A stretch of 64,000 nt of DNA from Pandoraea anhela (GTDB taxonomy: Bacteria > Pseudomonadota > Gammaproteobacteria > Burkholderiales > Burkholderiaceae), in contig NZ_CABPSB010000016.1 of NCBI RefSeq assembly GCF_902459655.1, positions 79,350 through 143,349 on the forward strand, given 5' to 3'. The number at the start of each line of letters is the position of its first letter. Within the stretch, counting starts at the first letter, position 1. Under the pieces are notes generated by a model that was not told where the DNA came from, did not search any database, and saw nothing but the letters and a program-made list of their open reading frames with translations. The position numbers were made by a program, and so were the translations under genes. Shown piece by piece: positions 55,672-64,000 of the stretch.

Positions 55672-56660
55672 ACGGTTTCTCCGAGCGTAAGTTTGGCGAA
55701 GCGCACCAGATCGACGTTGCCGCCGGACAAGAGGATGCCCACGCGCTTGCCGCGAACATCGACCTTGCCGTGAAATGCCGCCGTCGCCGCAAGGCAGCCC
55801 GTCGGCTCGACCACGATCTTCATGCGGCTCGCGAAGAATGTCATGGTCTGCACGAGTTCGTCGTCGCTCACCGTCAGGATGTCGTCCGCCAGCGAGCGGA
55901 TCACCGGGAACGTGTACTGACCGAGATGTTGCGTCTGCGCGCCGTCCGCAATCGTGCGCGGCGTGTCGATGTGGACGATTTCCCCTTTGCGGAAGCTCTG
56001 CTGCGCGTCGTTGCCGGCTTCGGGCTCGACACCGTAAATCTCGATGTTCGGATGCAACGCCCGTGCTGCGACCGCGCAGCCGGACAGCAGTCCGCCGCCG
56101 CCGAGGCAGACCAGCAGCATGTCCAGCTCGCCGGCGTCCTCGATCAGTTCCTTGGCCGCCGTACCCTGACCGGCCATCACGTGAGGGTGGTCGTAAGGCG
56201 GAATCAGGGTCATGCCGCGCTCGTTCGCCAGACGCGTGGACAGCGTCTCGCGATCTTCCGTGTAGCGGTCGAACAAGATGACTTCAGCCCCGTAGCCACG
56301 CGTGGCGTCGATCTTCATTTGGGGGGCGTCCTTGGGCATGAGGATGACCGCAGGCACCCCCAGCTCGCGGGCCGACAGCGCAATCGCCTGCGCATGGTTG
56401 CCGGAGGAGAACGCGAGCACGCCACTACGGCGCTGCTCCGCATTGAATTGCGAAATCGCGTTGTAGGCGCCGCGGAACTTGAAGGCGCCCATGCGCTGGA
56501 AGTTCTCTGCCTTGAAGAACAGGCTCGCGCCGGTCATGGCGTCGGCGGTGCGTGAGGTGAGCACCGGCGTGCGATGCGTCGCTTCGCGAATCCGGTCGTG
56601 CGCGGCGACGATGTCGCCGTAGGTGATCGCCAACGTAGGGGCTGACGTGGAGGTGGTCAT
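55668..56660 (-). CDS. PLP-dependent threonine/serine (or 3-hydroxyaspartate) dehydratase
   Basis: 330 residues, fold-type II. The PLP lysine is in FKFRGAYNAIS (residue ~61), with the Asn loop SSGNHAQAIA, the phosphate-binding GGGGLLSG (~185-192), and ILLSGGN near the C-terminus. No ACT regulatory domain, so a catabolic type such as a threo-3-hydroxyaspartate or threonine dehydratase. Overlaps both neighbours by 4 bp; regulator, dehydratase and RidA form one tight operon. Specific substrate cannot be fixed. Confidence 0.9.
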   Translation of the reverse strand: MTTSTSAPTLAITYGDIVAAHDRIREATHRTPVLTSRTADAMTGASLFFKAENFQRMGAFKFRGAYNAISQFNAEQRRSGVLAFSSGNHAQAIALSARELGVPAVILMPKDAPQMKIDATRGYGAEVILFDRYTEDRETLSTRLANERGMTLIPPYDHPHVMAGQGTAAKELIEDAGELDMLLVCLGGGGLLSGCAVAARALHPNIEIYGVEPEAGNDAQQSFRKGEIVHIDTPRTIADGAQTQHLGQYTFPVIRSLADDILTVSDDELVQTMTFFASRMKIVVEPTGCLAATAAFHGKVDVRGKRVGILLSGGNVDLVRFAKLTLGETV

Positions 56661-57331
56661 GATGCGCCTTTCGGGTCGGAGAGATAGGTGTAGACAGTCG
56701 AGCGTGCGATGCCCAGCGTACGCGCGACTTCGGCATGCGCGTGACGCAGATCGAGCAGCCCGCGCGCTTCGAGCAGACGGATCGCTTCGCGGCGTTGCGC
56801 GAGCGTCAGGCCTTGCGGTGTGGTGTTGCGTTGCGCTGCAAAGTCCGTGATGAGCGGGGTGATGTCGTCCAGACGCCGGTTGGAAAGCGTTTCCCTCACC
56901 GACACCGGCGCCTGATTCGGCACGCTCACCAACTGTTGAATGCCCGAGGCCGCCGCCGCGAGCATCGAGATGTCCATGTTCAGGCAGATGGCGGCCACAT
57001 ACTCGCCACGGCTGTTCTTCAGCCCGATGGACGTGCTCTTGGCCGGTCGCCCGTCCGGAAACCGGTTGGCGTAGTTTGCAATGACTTCGGGGAACGCCGG
57101 ATCGGCAATGCGGGCGAGGCCCATTTCCGTGACGGCGTCGCCCGGCTCGCGGCCTGACAGATTGTTAGCGATGGCCACGATGGCGTGATCGGGATCGGTC
57201 AGATCGTGCAGCACCACTTCGACGAGCGGCGCGAAGGTCTGGCCGAGCGCCTCGACGATCTTGCGTCCTTCACGCAGCAGCAGTGTGTTCTCGTCGAGTT
57301 TGCCCGTGGCGGGAGATTTTGCGGATTTCAT
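56657..57331 (-). CDS. YheO-type PAS-like regulator with HTH (DauR-like)
   Basis: 224 residues. A YheO-like PAS sensor domain (residues ~20-130, with ALGQTFAPLVEVVLHDL, IANNLSGREPGD, SIGLKNSRGEYVAAICLNMD) is followed by a C-terminal HTH (LTLAQRREAIRLLEARGLLDLRHAHAEVARTLGIARSTVYTYL). Similar to DauR, which controls D-arginine catabolism in Pseudomonas, and to YheO. First gene of the dehydratase-RidA operon. A 37-bp nested palindrome begins 2 bp upstream of its start codon and probably is its own operator. Confidence 0.88.
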   Translation of the reverse strand: MKSAKSPATGKLDENTLLLREGRKIVEALGQTFAPLVEVVLHDLTDPDHAIVAIANNLSGREPGDAVTEMGLARIADPAFPEVIANYANRFPDGRPAKSTSIGLKNSRGEYVAAICLNMDISMLAAAASGIQQLVSVPNQAPVSVRETLSNRRLDDITPLITDFAAQRNTTPQGLTLAQRREAIRLLEARGLLDLRHAHAEVARTLGIARSTVYTYLSDPKGAS

Positions 57332-57332
57332 G

Positions 57333-57369
57333 ATTTGACATTATGTCACTGCATGACGAAATGTCAAAT
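57333..57369. promoter_or_regulatory. Nested palindromic operator upstream of the DauR-like gene
   Basis: Outer arms ATTTGACATT (57333-57342) and AATGTCAAAT (57360-57369) are perfect complements. Inner arms GTCA (57345-57348) and TGAC (57354-57357) are set in by equal 2-bp gaps around a 5-bp centre. Each half is itself a 13-bp site, TGACATTATGTCA and TGACGAAATGTCA, with centres 18 bp apart. It sits immediately before the start codon, suited to autorepression. Confidence 0.7.
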
Positions 57370-57447
57370 TGCAGTCGAAAAATACGCCCGATGCCGGTCG
57401 TGCTTACCCCGCGAGGGGGATGAGACGCCGGACAGCGGGCGTTTCCT

Positions 57448-58476
57448 TCAGACGAGTTCCTTTTCCGCCAACTCGCTCTTGAGATAGCCGTAATAGATCG
57501 GCGCGGCGACCAGCCCTGGCAGGCCGAACGCGGCTTCCAGCACGATCATCGCCAGCAGCAGTTCCCAGGCCCGTGACTGGATCTGGGTGCCGACGATCCG
57601 GGCGTTCAGGAAATATTCGAGCTTGTGGATGACGACCAGGAAGACGAGCGCCGAGATCGCTACGTACAGCGACATCGCCAGGCCCAACACGACGATGAAC
57701 GTGTTCGAGATCAGGTTGCCCACGACCGGCAGCAGGCCGACGACGAAGGTCACGACGATCATCGTCTTGCGCAGCGGCAGATGAATCCCGAACAACGGCA
57801 GAATGCCGACCAGAAAGATGGCCGTGAACAGCGTGTTGATCGCGGAGATCTTCAACTGAGCGAACACGATGCGGCGAAACGCGTCGCCGAACAGCGTAAC
57901 GCGACGCGTGAGCGCGGCGGCCAGCGGGCGCATGTGATGCACCGGCCGGATCGTCGAGAGCGCCACGAGCGCGCCCAGCACCAGCCCGATGATGATGTGC
58001 ACCAGCGAGTTGAGCGCTTCCTTGCCGACGAACGATACTTCCTGCGTGTGATCCTTCAGGAAGCCGGTCATGGCGTCATGAATATCCTGACTGTCCGCCG
58101 GCAGCCGGTCGGTCAGCCACATCGGCAATTGAGAGCGCGCCTGCTCGAGCGCTTGCATCATCTTGCCGTTGATGTGTTCCAGATGCCCGGCATCGCTGCG
58201 GAAAAAGGTGATGACGCCGAAGACCAGCGCCGTCATCAGCGCGACGATGACGGCCGATAGCAGTGCCACCGCGACCAGCCTGGCGCGTTCGCTGGAGATG
58301 CGAAGTTGCAGGCGCGGCCCCAGCACATGGACGAGTTGATAAACCACCATGCCCGCGAGCACCGCCGAGAGCAGATGAATGCTGAGAATCAGCCAGAGGG
58401 CCACGGCGGCGAACACATAGCTCGCCAGTTCGACCCAGAAGTTCCGGTCCGGAGTCCAGCCAGAGCGCGGTTCCAT
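57448..58476 (-). CDS. AI-2E family transporter (PerM/UPF0118)
   Basis: 342 residues with about seven or eight membrane segments: FAAVALWLILSIHLLSAVLAGMVV, LVAVALLSAVIVALMTALVFGVITFF, IIIGLVLGALVALS, LFTAIFLVGILPLFG, and a C-terminal family motif KLEYFLNARIVG...LLAMIVLEAAFGLPGLVAAPIYYGYLK. Family members export autoinducer-2 or act in Na/H exchange; substrate unknown. Stands alone between uvrA and the DauR-like operon. Confidence 0.86.
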   Translation of the reverse strand: MEPRSGWTPDRNFWVELASYVFAAVALWLILSIHLLSAVLAGMVVYQLVHVLGPRLQLRISSERARLVAVALLSAVIVALMTALVFGVITFFRSDAGHLEHINGKMMQALEQARSQLPMWLTDRLPADSQDIHDAMTGFLKDHTQEVSFVGKEALNSLVHIIIGLVLGALVALSTIRPVHHMRPLAAALTRRVTLFGDAFRRIVFAQLKISAINTLFTAIFLVGILPLFGIHLPLRKTMIVVTFVVGLLPVVGNLISNTFIVVLGLAMSLYVAISALVFLVVIHKLEYFLNARIVGTQIQSRAWELLLAMIVLEAAFGLPGLVAAPIYYGYLKSELAEKELV

Positions 58477-58490
58477 GAGATGACGTCCTT

Positions 58491-58531
58491 AAAAAATCCC
58501 CGCGTCGCGACGACGTTTACGAGGGGCGGGG
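58491..58531 (-). terminator. Probable terminator after uvrA
   Basis: On the minus strand CCCCGC (58531-58526) can pair with GCGGGG (58503-58498) around an inner CGTCG-TCG-CGACG hairpin, followed by A and TTTTTT (58496-58491). Lies about 80 bp past the uvrA stop and before the AI-2E gene. Confidence 0.6.
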
Positions 58532-58610
58532 CGCCGCAATGCGTTCTTGCCGCGCCCACCCGGCGGTGTCCGATCCACGGGTGTCTTGCGTCGTACTTGC
58601 TACGCCCGAT

Positions 58611-61475
58611 TTACTTCCCGCGCTTGAGCAGCGGCGCGAGGTACTTGCCGGTAAAGCTGGCCTTGCTCGCGGCCACTTGTTCGGGCGTGCCCTGCGCAAT
58701 AATCTGACCGCCGCCCGCCCCCCCTTCAGGACCGAGATCGATGACCCAATCGGCGGTTTTGATCACGTCGAGATTGTGTTCGATGATGACCACCGTATTG
58801 CCCTGATCGCGCAGGCGGTGAATGACCGTGAGCAGCAGTTCGATGTCGTGGAAGTGCAGGCCGGTCGTCGGTTCGTCAAGGATATACAACGTACGGCCGG
58901 TGTCGCGCTTCGACAATTCGAGCGAGAGCTTCACGCGTTGCGCTTCGCCGCCGGAGAGCGTGGTGGCCGACTGGCCGAGCCGGATGTAGCCGAGGCCGAC
59001 ATCGAGCAACGTCTTGAGCTTGCGCGCCACGACCGGCACCGGCTTGAAGAACTCGTGCGCCTGCTCGACGGTCATGTCGAGCACTTCGGAGATGTTGCGT
59101 CCCTTGTACTGAATTTCCAGCGTTTCGCGGTTGTAGCGCTTGCCGTGGCAGACGTCGCAAGGCACGTACACGTCCGGCAGGAAGTGCATTTCGACCTTGA
59201 TGACGCCGTCGCCCTGGCACGCTTCGCAGCGTCCGCCCTTCACGTTGAACGAGAAACGCCCCGGATCGTAACCGCGCTCCTTGGCAGCGGGCACGCCCGC
59301 GAACAGTTCGCGAATCGGCGTGAACAGACCGGTGTAGGTGGCGGGGTTCGAGCGCGGCGTGCGTCCGATGGGCGACTGGTCGACGTTGATGACCTTGTCG
59401 AAGTGCTCCAGCCCCTCGATTTGCTCGTACGGCGCCGGTTCGGCCGACGAGCCGTAGAGATGGCGCGCGACGGCGTGATACAGCGTGTCGTTGATGAGCG
59501 TCGATTTGCCTGAGCCGGAGACGCCGGTCACGCAGGTCAGCAGGCCCACCGGCAGGTCCAGATTCACGTGTCTGAGGTTGTTCCCGGTGGCGTCGAGAAT
59601 CCGCAGATAGTCGTCGCCCGGCGCACGGCGCTCCGCAGGCACTTCGATGCGGCGTATGCCCGAGAGGTACTGGCCGGTCAGCGACTCCGCCGACTTCTCG
59701 ATTTGCTCGGGACTGCCCTGGGCGATCACGGTGCCGCCGTGAATCCCCGCGCCGAGCCCCATGTCGACGACATAGTCGCTCGCGAGAATCATGTCCTCGT
59801 CGTGCTCGACCACGATCACCGAATTGCCGAGGTCACGCAGGTGCTTGAGCGTGCCGATCAGGCGGTCGTTATCGCGCTGATGCAGGCCGATCGACGGCTC
59901 GTCGAGCACGTACATCACACCCGTGAGCCCCGAGCCGATCTGCGACGCCAGACGAATGCGCTGCGCTTCGCCGCCCGAGAGTGTGTCGGCGCTGCGCTCG
60001 AGCGAGAGATAGTCGAGGCCGACGTTGTTGAGAAACGTCAGGCGCGCGACGATTTCCTTCACGATCTTGTCGGCGATCTCGCGTTTGGCGCCGTGCAGCA
60101 CCAACTCGTGGAAGTAGCCGAGCGTTTCGCGTAGCGGCAGATTGCCGATCTCATAGATCGCGCGCGCCTGCTTGTCTTCACCGACCTTGACGAAGCGGGC
60201 CTCGCGACGCAGACGACTGCCTTCGCAGTCCGGGCAGGCGCGGTTGTTCTGATACTTGGCGAGTTCTTCGCGCACGGCGACCGAATCCGTTTCGCGATAG
60301 CGACGCTCCAGATTCGGGATGATGCCCTCGAAGGCGTGCGAGCGTACCGAGGTGCGCCCCTTCTCGTTCACGTAGGTGAAGGGAATTTCCTGCTCGCCGG
60401 AGCCGTACAGCACGATCTTCTGCGTGGCTTCCGGAAGTTCCTCGAACGGTGTGTCCACGTCGAAGTCGTAGAACGCTGCGAGGCTTTGCAGCATCTGGAA
60501 GTAAAACTGGTTGCGTCGATCCCATCCCTTGATCGCGCCGGATGCCAGCGAGAGCGCCGGAAAGGCGACGACGCGCTTCGGATCGAAGAACGTCATCTGG
60601 CCCAACCCGTCGCAGGTCGGGCAGGCGCCCATCGGGTTGTTGAACGAGAACAGGCGCGGTTCGAGTTCCTGCAACGAGTACGAGCACACCGGGCAGGCGA
60701 ACTTCGAGCTGAAGACGTGTTCCTTGTCGGTATCCATTTCCAGCGCAATGGCGCGCCCGTCGGCCAGACGCAGCGCCGTCTCGAAAGATTCCGCCAGACG
60801 TTGCTTCAGATCGGCGCGCACCTTCACGCGGTCGATGACCACGTCGATGGAGTGTTTTTCCGTCTTCTTGAGCTTGGGCAGCGCCTCGATGTCGTACACG
60901 CGCGCCGTGCCTTCATTGGCCGCACCGCCGCCGGAGCGAATGCGAAAACGTACGAAGCCCTGCGCCTGCATCGACTCGAACAGGTCGGCATGCTCGCCTT
61001 TGCGATCGACCACGATCGGCGCGAGGATCATGAGCTTCGTGTCTTCGGGCAGGGCCAGCACGGCGTCGACCATCTGCGAGACGCTTTGCGATTCGAGCGG
61101 CAGGCCGTGGTCCGGGCAGTAGGGCGTGCCCACACGAGCGTAGAGCAGACGCAGGTAGTCGTGGATTTCCGTGACCGTGCCGACCGTAGAGCGCGGGTTG
61201 TGCGACGTCGCCTTTTGCTCGATGGAAATGGCCGGCGACAACCCTTCGATCAGGTCGACATCGGGTTTTTCCATCAATTGCAGGAACTGGCGGGCATACG
61301 CCGACAGGCTTTCGACATAGCGACGCTGACCTTCCGCGTACAGCGTATCGAAGGCGAGCGACGACTTGCCGGAGCCCGACAGGCCGGTGATCACCACGAG
61401 TTGGTGACGCGGCAGGTCGAGACTGACGTTCTTCAGGTTGTGGGTGCGAGCCCCACGAATACGAATGGTTTCCAT
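58611..61475 (-). CDS. uvrA: Excinuclease ABC subunit A
   Basis: DNA-damage recognition ATPase of nucleotide excision repair. 954 residues from [17 protein letters not shown], normal length. Two ABC modules: Walker [10 protein letters not shown] (~31) and GVSGSGKST (~650), with signatures [14 protein letters not shown] and [15 protein letters not shown]. Two zinc modules: CPVC...CPTCDG (about 255-287) and CEACQGDG...CDVCHG (about 748-772). Divergent from the MFS gene and ssb across 442 bp. I see no LexA box in that region. Confidence 0.97.
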   Translation of the reverse strand: METIRIRGARTHNLKNVSLDLPRHQLVVITGLSGSGKSSLAFDTLYAEGQRRYVESLSAYARQFLQLMEKPDVDLIEGLSPAISIEQKATSHNPRSTVGTVTEIHDYLRLLYARVGTPYCPDHGLPLESQSVSQMVDAVLALPEDTKLMILAPIVVDRKGEHADLFESMQAQGFVRFRIRSGGGAANEGTARVYDIEALPKLKKTEKHSIDVVIDRVKVRADLKQRLAESFETALRLADGRAIALEMDTDKEHVFSSKFACPVCSYSLQELEPRLFSFNNPMGACPTCDGLGQMTFFDPKRVVAFPALSLASGAIKGWDRRNQFYFQMLQSLAAFYDFDVDTPFEELPEATQKIVLYGSGEQEIPFTYVNEKGRTSVRSHAFEGIIPNLERRYRETDSVAVREELAKYQNNRACPDCEGSRLRREARFVKVGEDKQARAIYEIGNLPLRETLGYFHELVLHGAKREIADKIVKEIVARLTFLNNVGLDYLSLERSADTLSGGEAQRIRLASQIGSGLTGVMYVLDEPSIGLHQRDNDRLIGTLKHLRDLGNSVIVVEHDEDMILASDYVVDMGLGAGIHGGTVIAQGSPEQIEKSAESLTGQYLSGIRRIEVPAERRAPGDDYLRILDATGNNLRHVNLDLPVGLLTCVTGVSGSGKSTLINDTLYHAVARHLYGSSAEPAPYEQIEGLEHFDKVINVDQSPIGRTPRSNPATYTGLFTPIRELFAGVPAAKERGYDPGRFSFNVKGGRCEACQGDGVIKVEMHFLPDVYVPCDVCHGKRYNRETLEIQYKGRNISEVLDMTVEQAHEFFKPVPVVARKLKTLLDVGLGYIRLGQSATTLSGGEAQRVKLSLELSKRDTGRTLYILDEPTTGLHFHDIELLLTVIHRLRDQGNTVVIIEHNLDVIKTADWVIDLGPEGGAGGGQIIAQGTPEQVAASKASFTGKYLAPLLKRGK

Positions 61476-61917
61476 TGACGGTTCCGGGTCGTCGCCGAGG
61501 AATCCACGCGGCGAATTGTCGCGGGGCGGTTTTCGGCCCCCAGGCGCCTGAATTTCCCGAGACGCTGGAGCGCGCCGGCACGGCGTTTGCCGGGCATCGA
61601 CGTGGCTGGCGCACAGCATGCGGCGGGAGCGGTCGGGCGGGCCGCTGGGGGGAAATCCGGGCGGCTAAACCTGCTAATATACCTAAGTTTGATTGCCGGG
61701 GCTGATCCCTGCCGGCGGGCTGCTTCGGGCCCCCGTGCGGCATGGGCTTCAGATGGGGACGAACCGCCCGATTTCCAGAGGCCGGTGCCCGTCCTTCGCC
61801 CGTGGGGCCAAACGGCTGTCCGCGTGCCCGCCGGGGCGACTGACAAACCGTACGCCCGGGCGCAATCTATCAGACGATTCCGAGGCTGCACGCGCTTTTT
61901 CCATCTCTCAGGACGTA
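61476..61917. other. Divergent intergenic region between uvrA and the MFS gene
   Basis: 442 bp, GC-rich except an AT island at about 61662-61698 (CTAATATACCTAAG) that probably holds the promoters. No CTGT-N8-ACAG or similar LexA site is visible. In-frame extensions of both flanking genes run partway into it but have no conserved residues. No further gene recognised. Confidence 0.5.
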
Positions 61918-63141
61918 ATGTCGACTGATTCCGTGACTTCCGCTTCTCCTGCCTCGACACGCGGCCGAGGGGGCCGCATGACCCCGCTAGAAGTGCGCGC
62001 CAGCGCGTCGCTCGCGGGGATTTTTGCATTGCGCATGCTCGGCCTGTTCCTGATCATGCCGGTGTTCTCGGTCTTCGCTCAGACGATTCCGGGGGGCGAC
62101 AATACGTTTCTCGTTGGGCTGGCCATCGGCATTTACGGTTTGACGCAGTCGTTGCTCTACATCCCGTACGGATGGGCGTCTGACCGGCTGGGCCGCAAGC
62201 CGGTCATCATCTTCGGTCTGATCGTGTTCGCCATCGGCTCGCTGGTAGCCGCGCTGGCGCATGACCTGACGTGGATCATCGTGGGCCGGGCGATTCAGGG
62301 CGCTGGCGCGATTTCGTCGGCGGTCATGGCCTGCGTGGCGGACCTGACGAGCGATGCGAACCGCACCAAGGCGATGGCGATGATCGGCGGGAGCATTGGC
62401 GTGTCGTTCGCTGTCGCGATCGTGTGCGCTCCGTTCCTGTACCACTGGCTTGGCATGAGCGGCTTGTTCTCGGCCATCGGCATTCTGGCGGTGCTGGCGA
62501 TATTCGTGGTGCTGTGGGTGGTGCCTGCGCCGCCGGTGCATGCCAAGGCGGGGCCGGCACCGTTCTCGGAGGTGCTGCACAACCCGGAACTGCTGCGGCT
62601 GAACTTCGGCGTGTTCGTGTTGCATGCCACGCAGACGGCGCTGTTCGTGGCGATGCCGCGTATGCTGGTCGCGGCCGGCTTGCCGGTGGCGCAGCATTGG
62701 GAGGTTTATCTGCCGGTGATGGGACTGTCGTTCGTCGCGATGGTCCCTGCGATCATTGCGGCGGAAAAGCGGGGAAAGATGAAGGCGGTGCTGCTCTCGG
62801 CGATTGCGCTGGTGGCGGTGGCGCAGGTCGCGTTGGGTGGGTTGCCGCCGACGGTCGGCGTGATCGCCGTGGTGTTGTTCGTGTACTTCCTGGGCTTCAA
62901 TGTGCTGGAGGCGTCGCAGCCGTCGCTGGTGTCGAAGCTGGCGCCGGGGCAGCGCAAGGGCGCGGCAGTCGGGGTGTACAACACGACGCAGGCACTGGGC
63001 CTGTTCTGCGGGGGGGCGCTAGGGGGTTTTCTGATGACCCACTACGGTCAAAACGCAATCTTTCTGACTTGTGCGGCCGGCGCGGTCGTGTGGCTTATAA
63101 TCGCCGCACCGATGAGGACGCCAGCGCCTCGTCAATCCTGA
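61918..63141 (+). CDS. MFS transporter, YajR/DHA1-like
   Basis: 407 residues from MSTDSVTSAS, with CAGGA just upstream. About 12 membrane segments: LAGIFALRMLGLFLIMPVFSVFAQ (TM1), YIPYGWASDRLGRKPVI (motif A after TM2), WIIVGRAIQGAGAISSAVMACVADLT (TM4), and a final VVWLIIAAPM. Resembles the MFS proteins encoded next to ssb and uvrA in other Burkholderiaceae. Substrate unknown. ssb starts 30 bp downstream, probably co-transcribed. Confidence 0.89.
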   Translation: MSTDSVTSASPASTRGRGGRMTPLEVRASASLAGIFALRMLGLFLIMPVFSVFAQTIPGGDNTFLVGLAIGIYGLTQSLLYIPYGWASDRLGRKPVIIFGLIVFAIGSLVAALAHDLTWIIVGRAIQGAGAISSAVMACVADLTSDANRTKAMAMIGGSIGVSFAVAIVCAPFLYHWLGMSGLFSAIGILAVLAIFVVLWVVPAPPVHAKAGPAPFSEVLHNPELLRLNFGVFVLHATQTALFVAMPRMLVAAGLPVAQHWEVYLPVMGLSFVAMVPAIIAAEKRGKMKAVLLSAIALVAVAQVALGGLPPTVGVIAVVLFVYFLGFNVLEASQPSLVSKLAPGQRKGAAVGVYNTTQALGLFCGGALGGFLMTHYGQNAIFLTCAAGAVVWLIIAAPMRTPAPRQS

Positions 63142-63171
63142 TCGGATTTCAGCAATACCGGAGAAAGATTT

Positions 63172-63681
63172 ATGGCATCAGTCAACAAAGTGATCCTGGT
63201 CGGCAATTTGGGTGCCGATCCCGAAGTCCGCTACATGCCGAGCGGCGATGCGGTGGCGAATATTCGTCTGGCGACGACCGACCGTTACAAGGACAAGCAG
63301 TCCGGCGAGTTCAAGGAAATGACGGAATGGCACCGCGTGTCGTTCTTCGGTCGTCTCGCGGAAATCGTCAACGAGTATCTGAAGAAGGGTTCGTCGGTGT
63401 ATATCGAAGGTCGTATCCGCACGCGCAAGTATCAGGCGCAGGACGGCACTGACCGTTACAGCACGGAAATCGTGGCGGACCAGATGCAAATGCTGGGTGG
63501 TCGCGGCGGCAGCGAAGGCGGCGGTGGTGGTGGTGGCTACTCGCGCGGCGGTGACGAAGGCGGTGGTGGCGGCGGCTATTCGCGTGGCGGCGGTGGCGGC
63601 GGCGGCGGTGGTCGTCAGCAAGCCCCGGCCAAGCAGTCCGGCGGCGGCTTCGACGACATGGACGACGATATTCCGTTCTAA
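63172..63681 (+). CDS. ssb: Single-stranded DNA-binding protein
   Basis: 169 residues. OB fold in ~1-110 ([59 protein letters not shown]). A glycine-rich flexible linker follows, with two copies of a GGGYSRGG-type unit, and the conserved acidic tip MDDDIPF that recruits repair and replication partners. GGAGAAAG precedes the ATG. Divergent from uvrA as in most proteobacteria, here with an MFS gene interposed. Confidence 0.97.
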   Translation: MASVNKVILVGNLGADPEVRYMPSGDAVANIRLATTDRYKDKQSGEFKEMTEWHRVSFFGRLAEIVNEYLKKGSSVYIEGRIRTRKYQAQDGTDRYSTEIVADQMQMLGGRGGSEGGGGGGGYSRGGDEGGGGGGYSRGGGGGGGGGRQQAPAKQSGGGFDDMDDDIPF

Positions 63682-63991
63682 ACCCTACTTAGTTGCCTCT
63701 TGTTGGCTCAAAGCCCGCGCTCCAATAGGACGCGGGCTTTTTTCTTTACCAACACTTTTTTCAAGAGCGCTTGGCGGTAGAACTTAACCAATACTTGCGG
63801 GAAATGTTGGTTGTCCACCACCTTTGTCACCAAGGCAGTGCAACTGTGTGGGGAAAATTGCAGAGGTGGGCCAAGATTGAAGCGGCCGCTTTGATTGTCC
63901 GGAACTCGCCCTAATGGCTGAGTTGACATGCCCCCTGCAAACAGGGCCAGCCGGATTCTAGTAAAGTTCGTTTTCGGAGAAGAAGACGAAC
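63682..63991. other. Intergenic region after ssb
   Basis: 310 bp: the ssb terminator, then AT-richer sequence with TTGACA (about 63923) but no well-spaced -10, ending in a GGAGAAGAAG ribosome-binding stretch before the ATG at 63992. Nothing else recognised. Confidence 0.5.
63710..63746 (+). terminator. Rho-independent terminator after ssb
   Basis: AAAGCCCGCG and CGCGGGCTTT form a 10-bp stem; the interior TCC-AATA-GGA can extend it. A TTTTTTCTTT run follows. It lies about 30 bp past the ssb stop. Confidence 0.88.
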
Positions 63992-64000
63992 ATGAAGAAG
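63992..64000 (+). CDS. Start of a gene running past the window edge
   Basis: ATG-AAG-AAG (Met-Lys-Lys) preceded by GGAGAA at a suitable distance. A Lys-Lys start is common in exported proteins such as porins, but only three codons are visible, so no function can be given. Confidence 0.4.

Noticed and set aside
61476-61917. LexA/SOS box for uvrA and ssb
   Set aside because: I looked for CTGT-N8-ACAG and close variants on both strands of this gap and found none.

Overview
The window is a GC-rich (roughly 65%) chromosomal segment of a Burkholderiaceae-type beta-proteobacterium. The gene order hprK-ptsN-hpf-rpoN-lptB-lptA-lptC-kdsC-kdsD and the uvrA / MFS / ssb arrangement are typical of that family. 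Pandoraea is my best guess, but this is inference from synteny and protein resemblance, not from a marker gene.

Layout. (1) 1-7391, minus strand: the nitrogen-PTS / sigma-54 / LPS-transport housekeeping block. (2) 7607-11884, plus strand: a CPA2 cation/proton antiporter behind a candidate sigma-54 promoter, apt, a LysE exporter and a DeoR-family regulator. (3) 12251-23915: a carbon-phosphorus lyase locus. phnCDE (phosphonate ABC importer) sits on the plus strand behind a near-ideal Pho box. phnGHIJKLM runs on the minus strand, divergent from phnF, a DUF1045 2H-phosphoesterase gene and phnN on the plus strand. No phnP is present; the 2H protein is a plausible substitute. (4) 24290-29023: a sarcosine/dimethylglycine-dehydrogenase-like flavoprotein, a NUDIX protein and purU, which fit oxidation of N-methylglycines and the resulting one-carbon units. 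(5) 29299-41625, minus strand: an MFS drug transporter, a DUF488 protein and a 3309-residue autotransporter built from about 25 PATR-type repeats with a duplicated six-module block. (6) 42103-54139: a second phosphonate locus. phnW and a 2-aminoethylphosphonate ABC importer (phnS, phnT, fused permease) are on the minus strand, divergent from phnR, phnA, phnY, a Na/Pi transporter with a PhoU-like tail and a PhnZ-like HD-domain oxygenase on the plus strand. (7) 54141-58476: a membrane protein, a RidA / PLP-dehydratase / DauR-like regulator operon with a striking nested operator, and an AI-2E family protein. (8) 58611 to the end: uvrA, an MFS transporter, ssb, and the first codons of another gene.

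How it works together. The two phosphonate loci are complementary. The C-P lyase set handles many alkylphosphonates and yields ribosyl cyclic phosphate plus an alkane or N-methyl product. The phnW-phnY-phnA set takes 2-aminoethylphosphonate through phosphonoacetaldehyde and phosphonoacetate to acetate and phosphate. Shared regulatory DNA links them. Both carry an 18-bp Pho box placed 10 bp before a -10-like hexamer, and both promoter regions contain the identical 13-mer CACAAATTGCCAC. Each locus also has operators matching its local GntR-family regulator (PhnF or PhnR).

The most novel points are the candidate PhnP replacement by a 2H phosphoesterase, the PhnZ-like oxygenase with no partner dioxygenase nearby, the shared 13-bp element, the repeat architecture of the giant autotransporter, and an 8-bp tandem repeat carrying a Shine-Dalgarno/AUG unit between phnA and phnY. 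No rRNA, tRNA, CRISPR array or insertion sequence was recognised.
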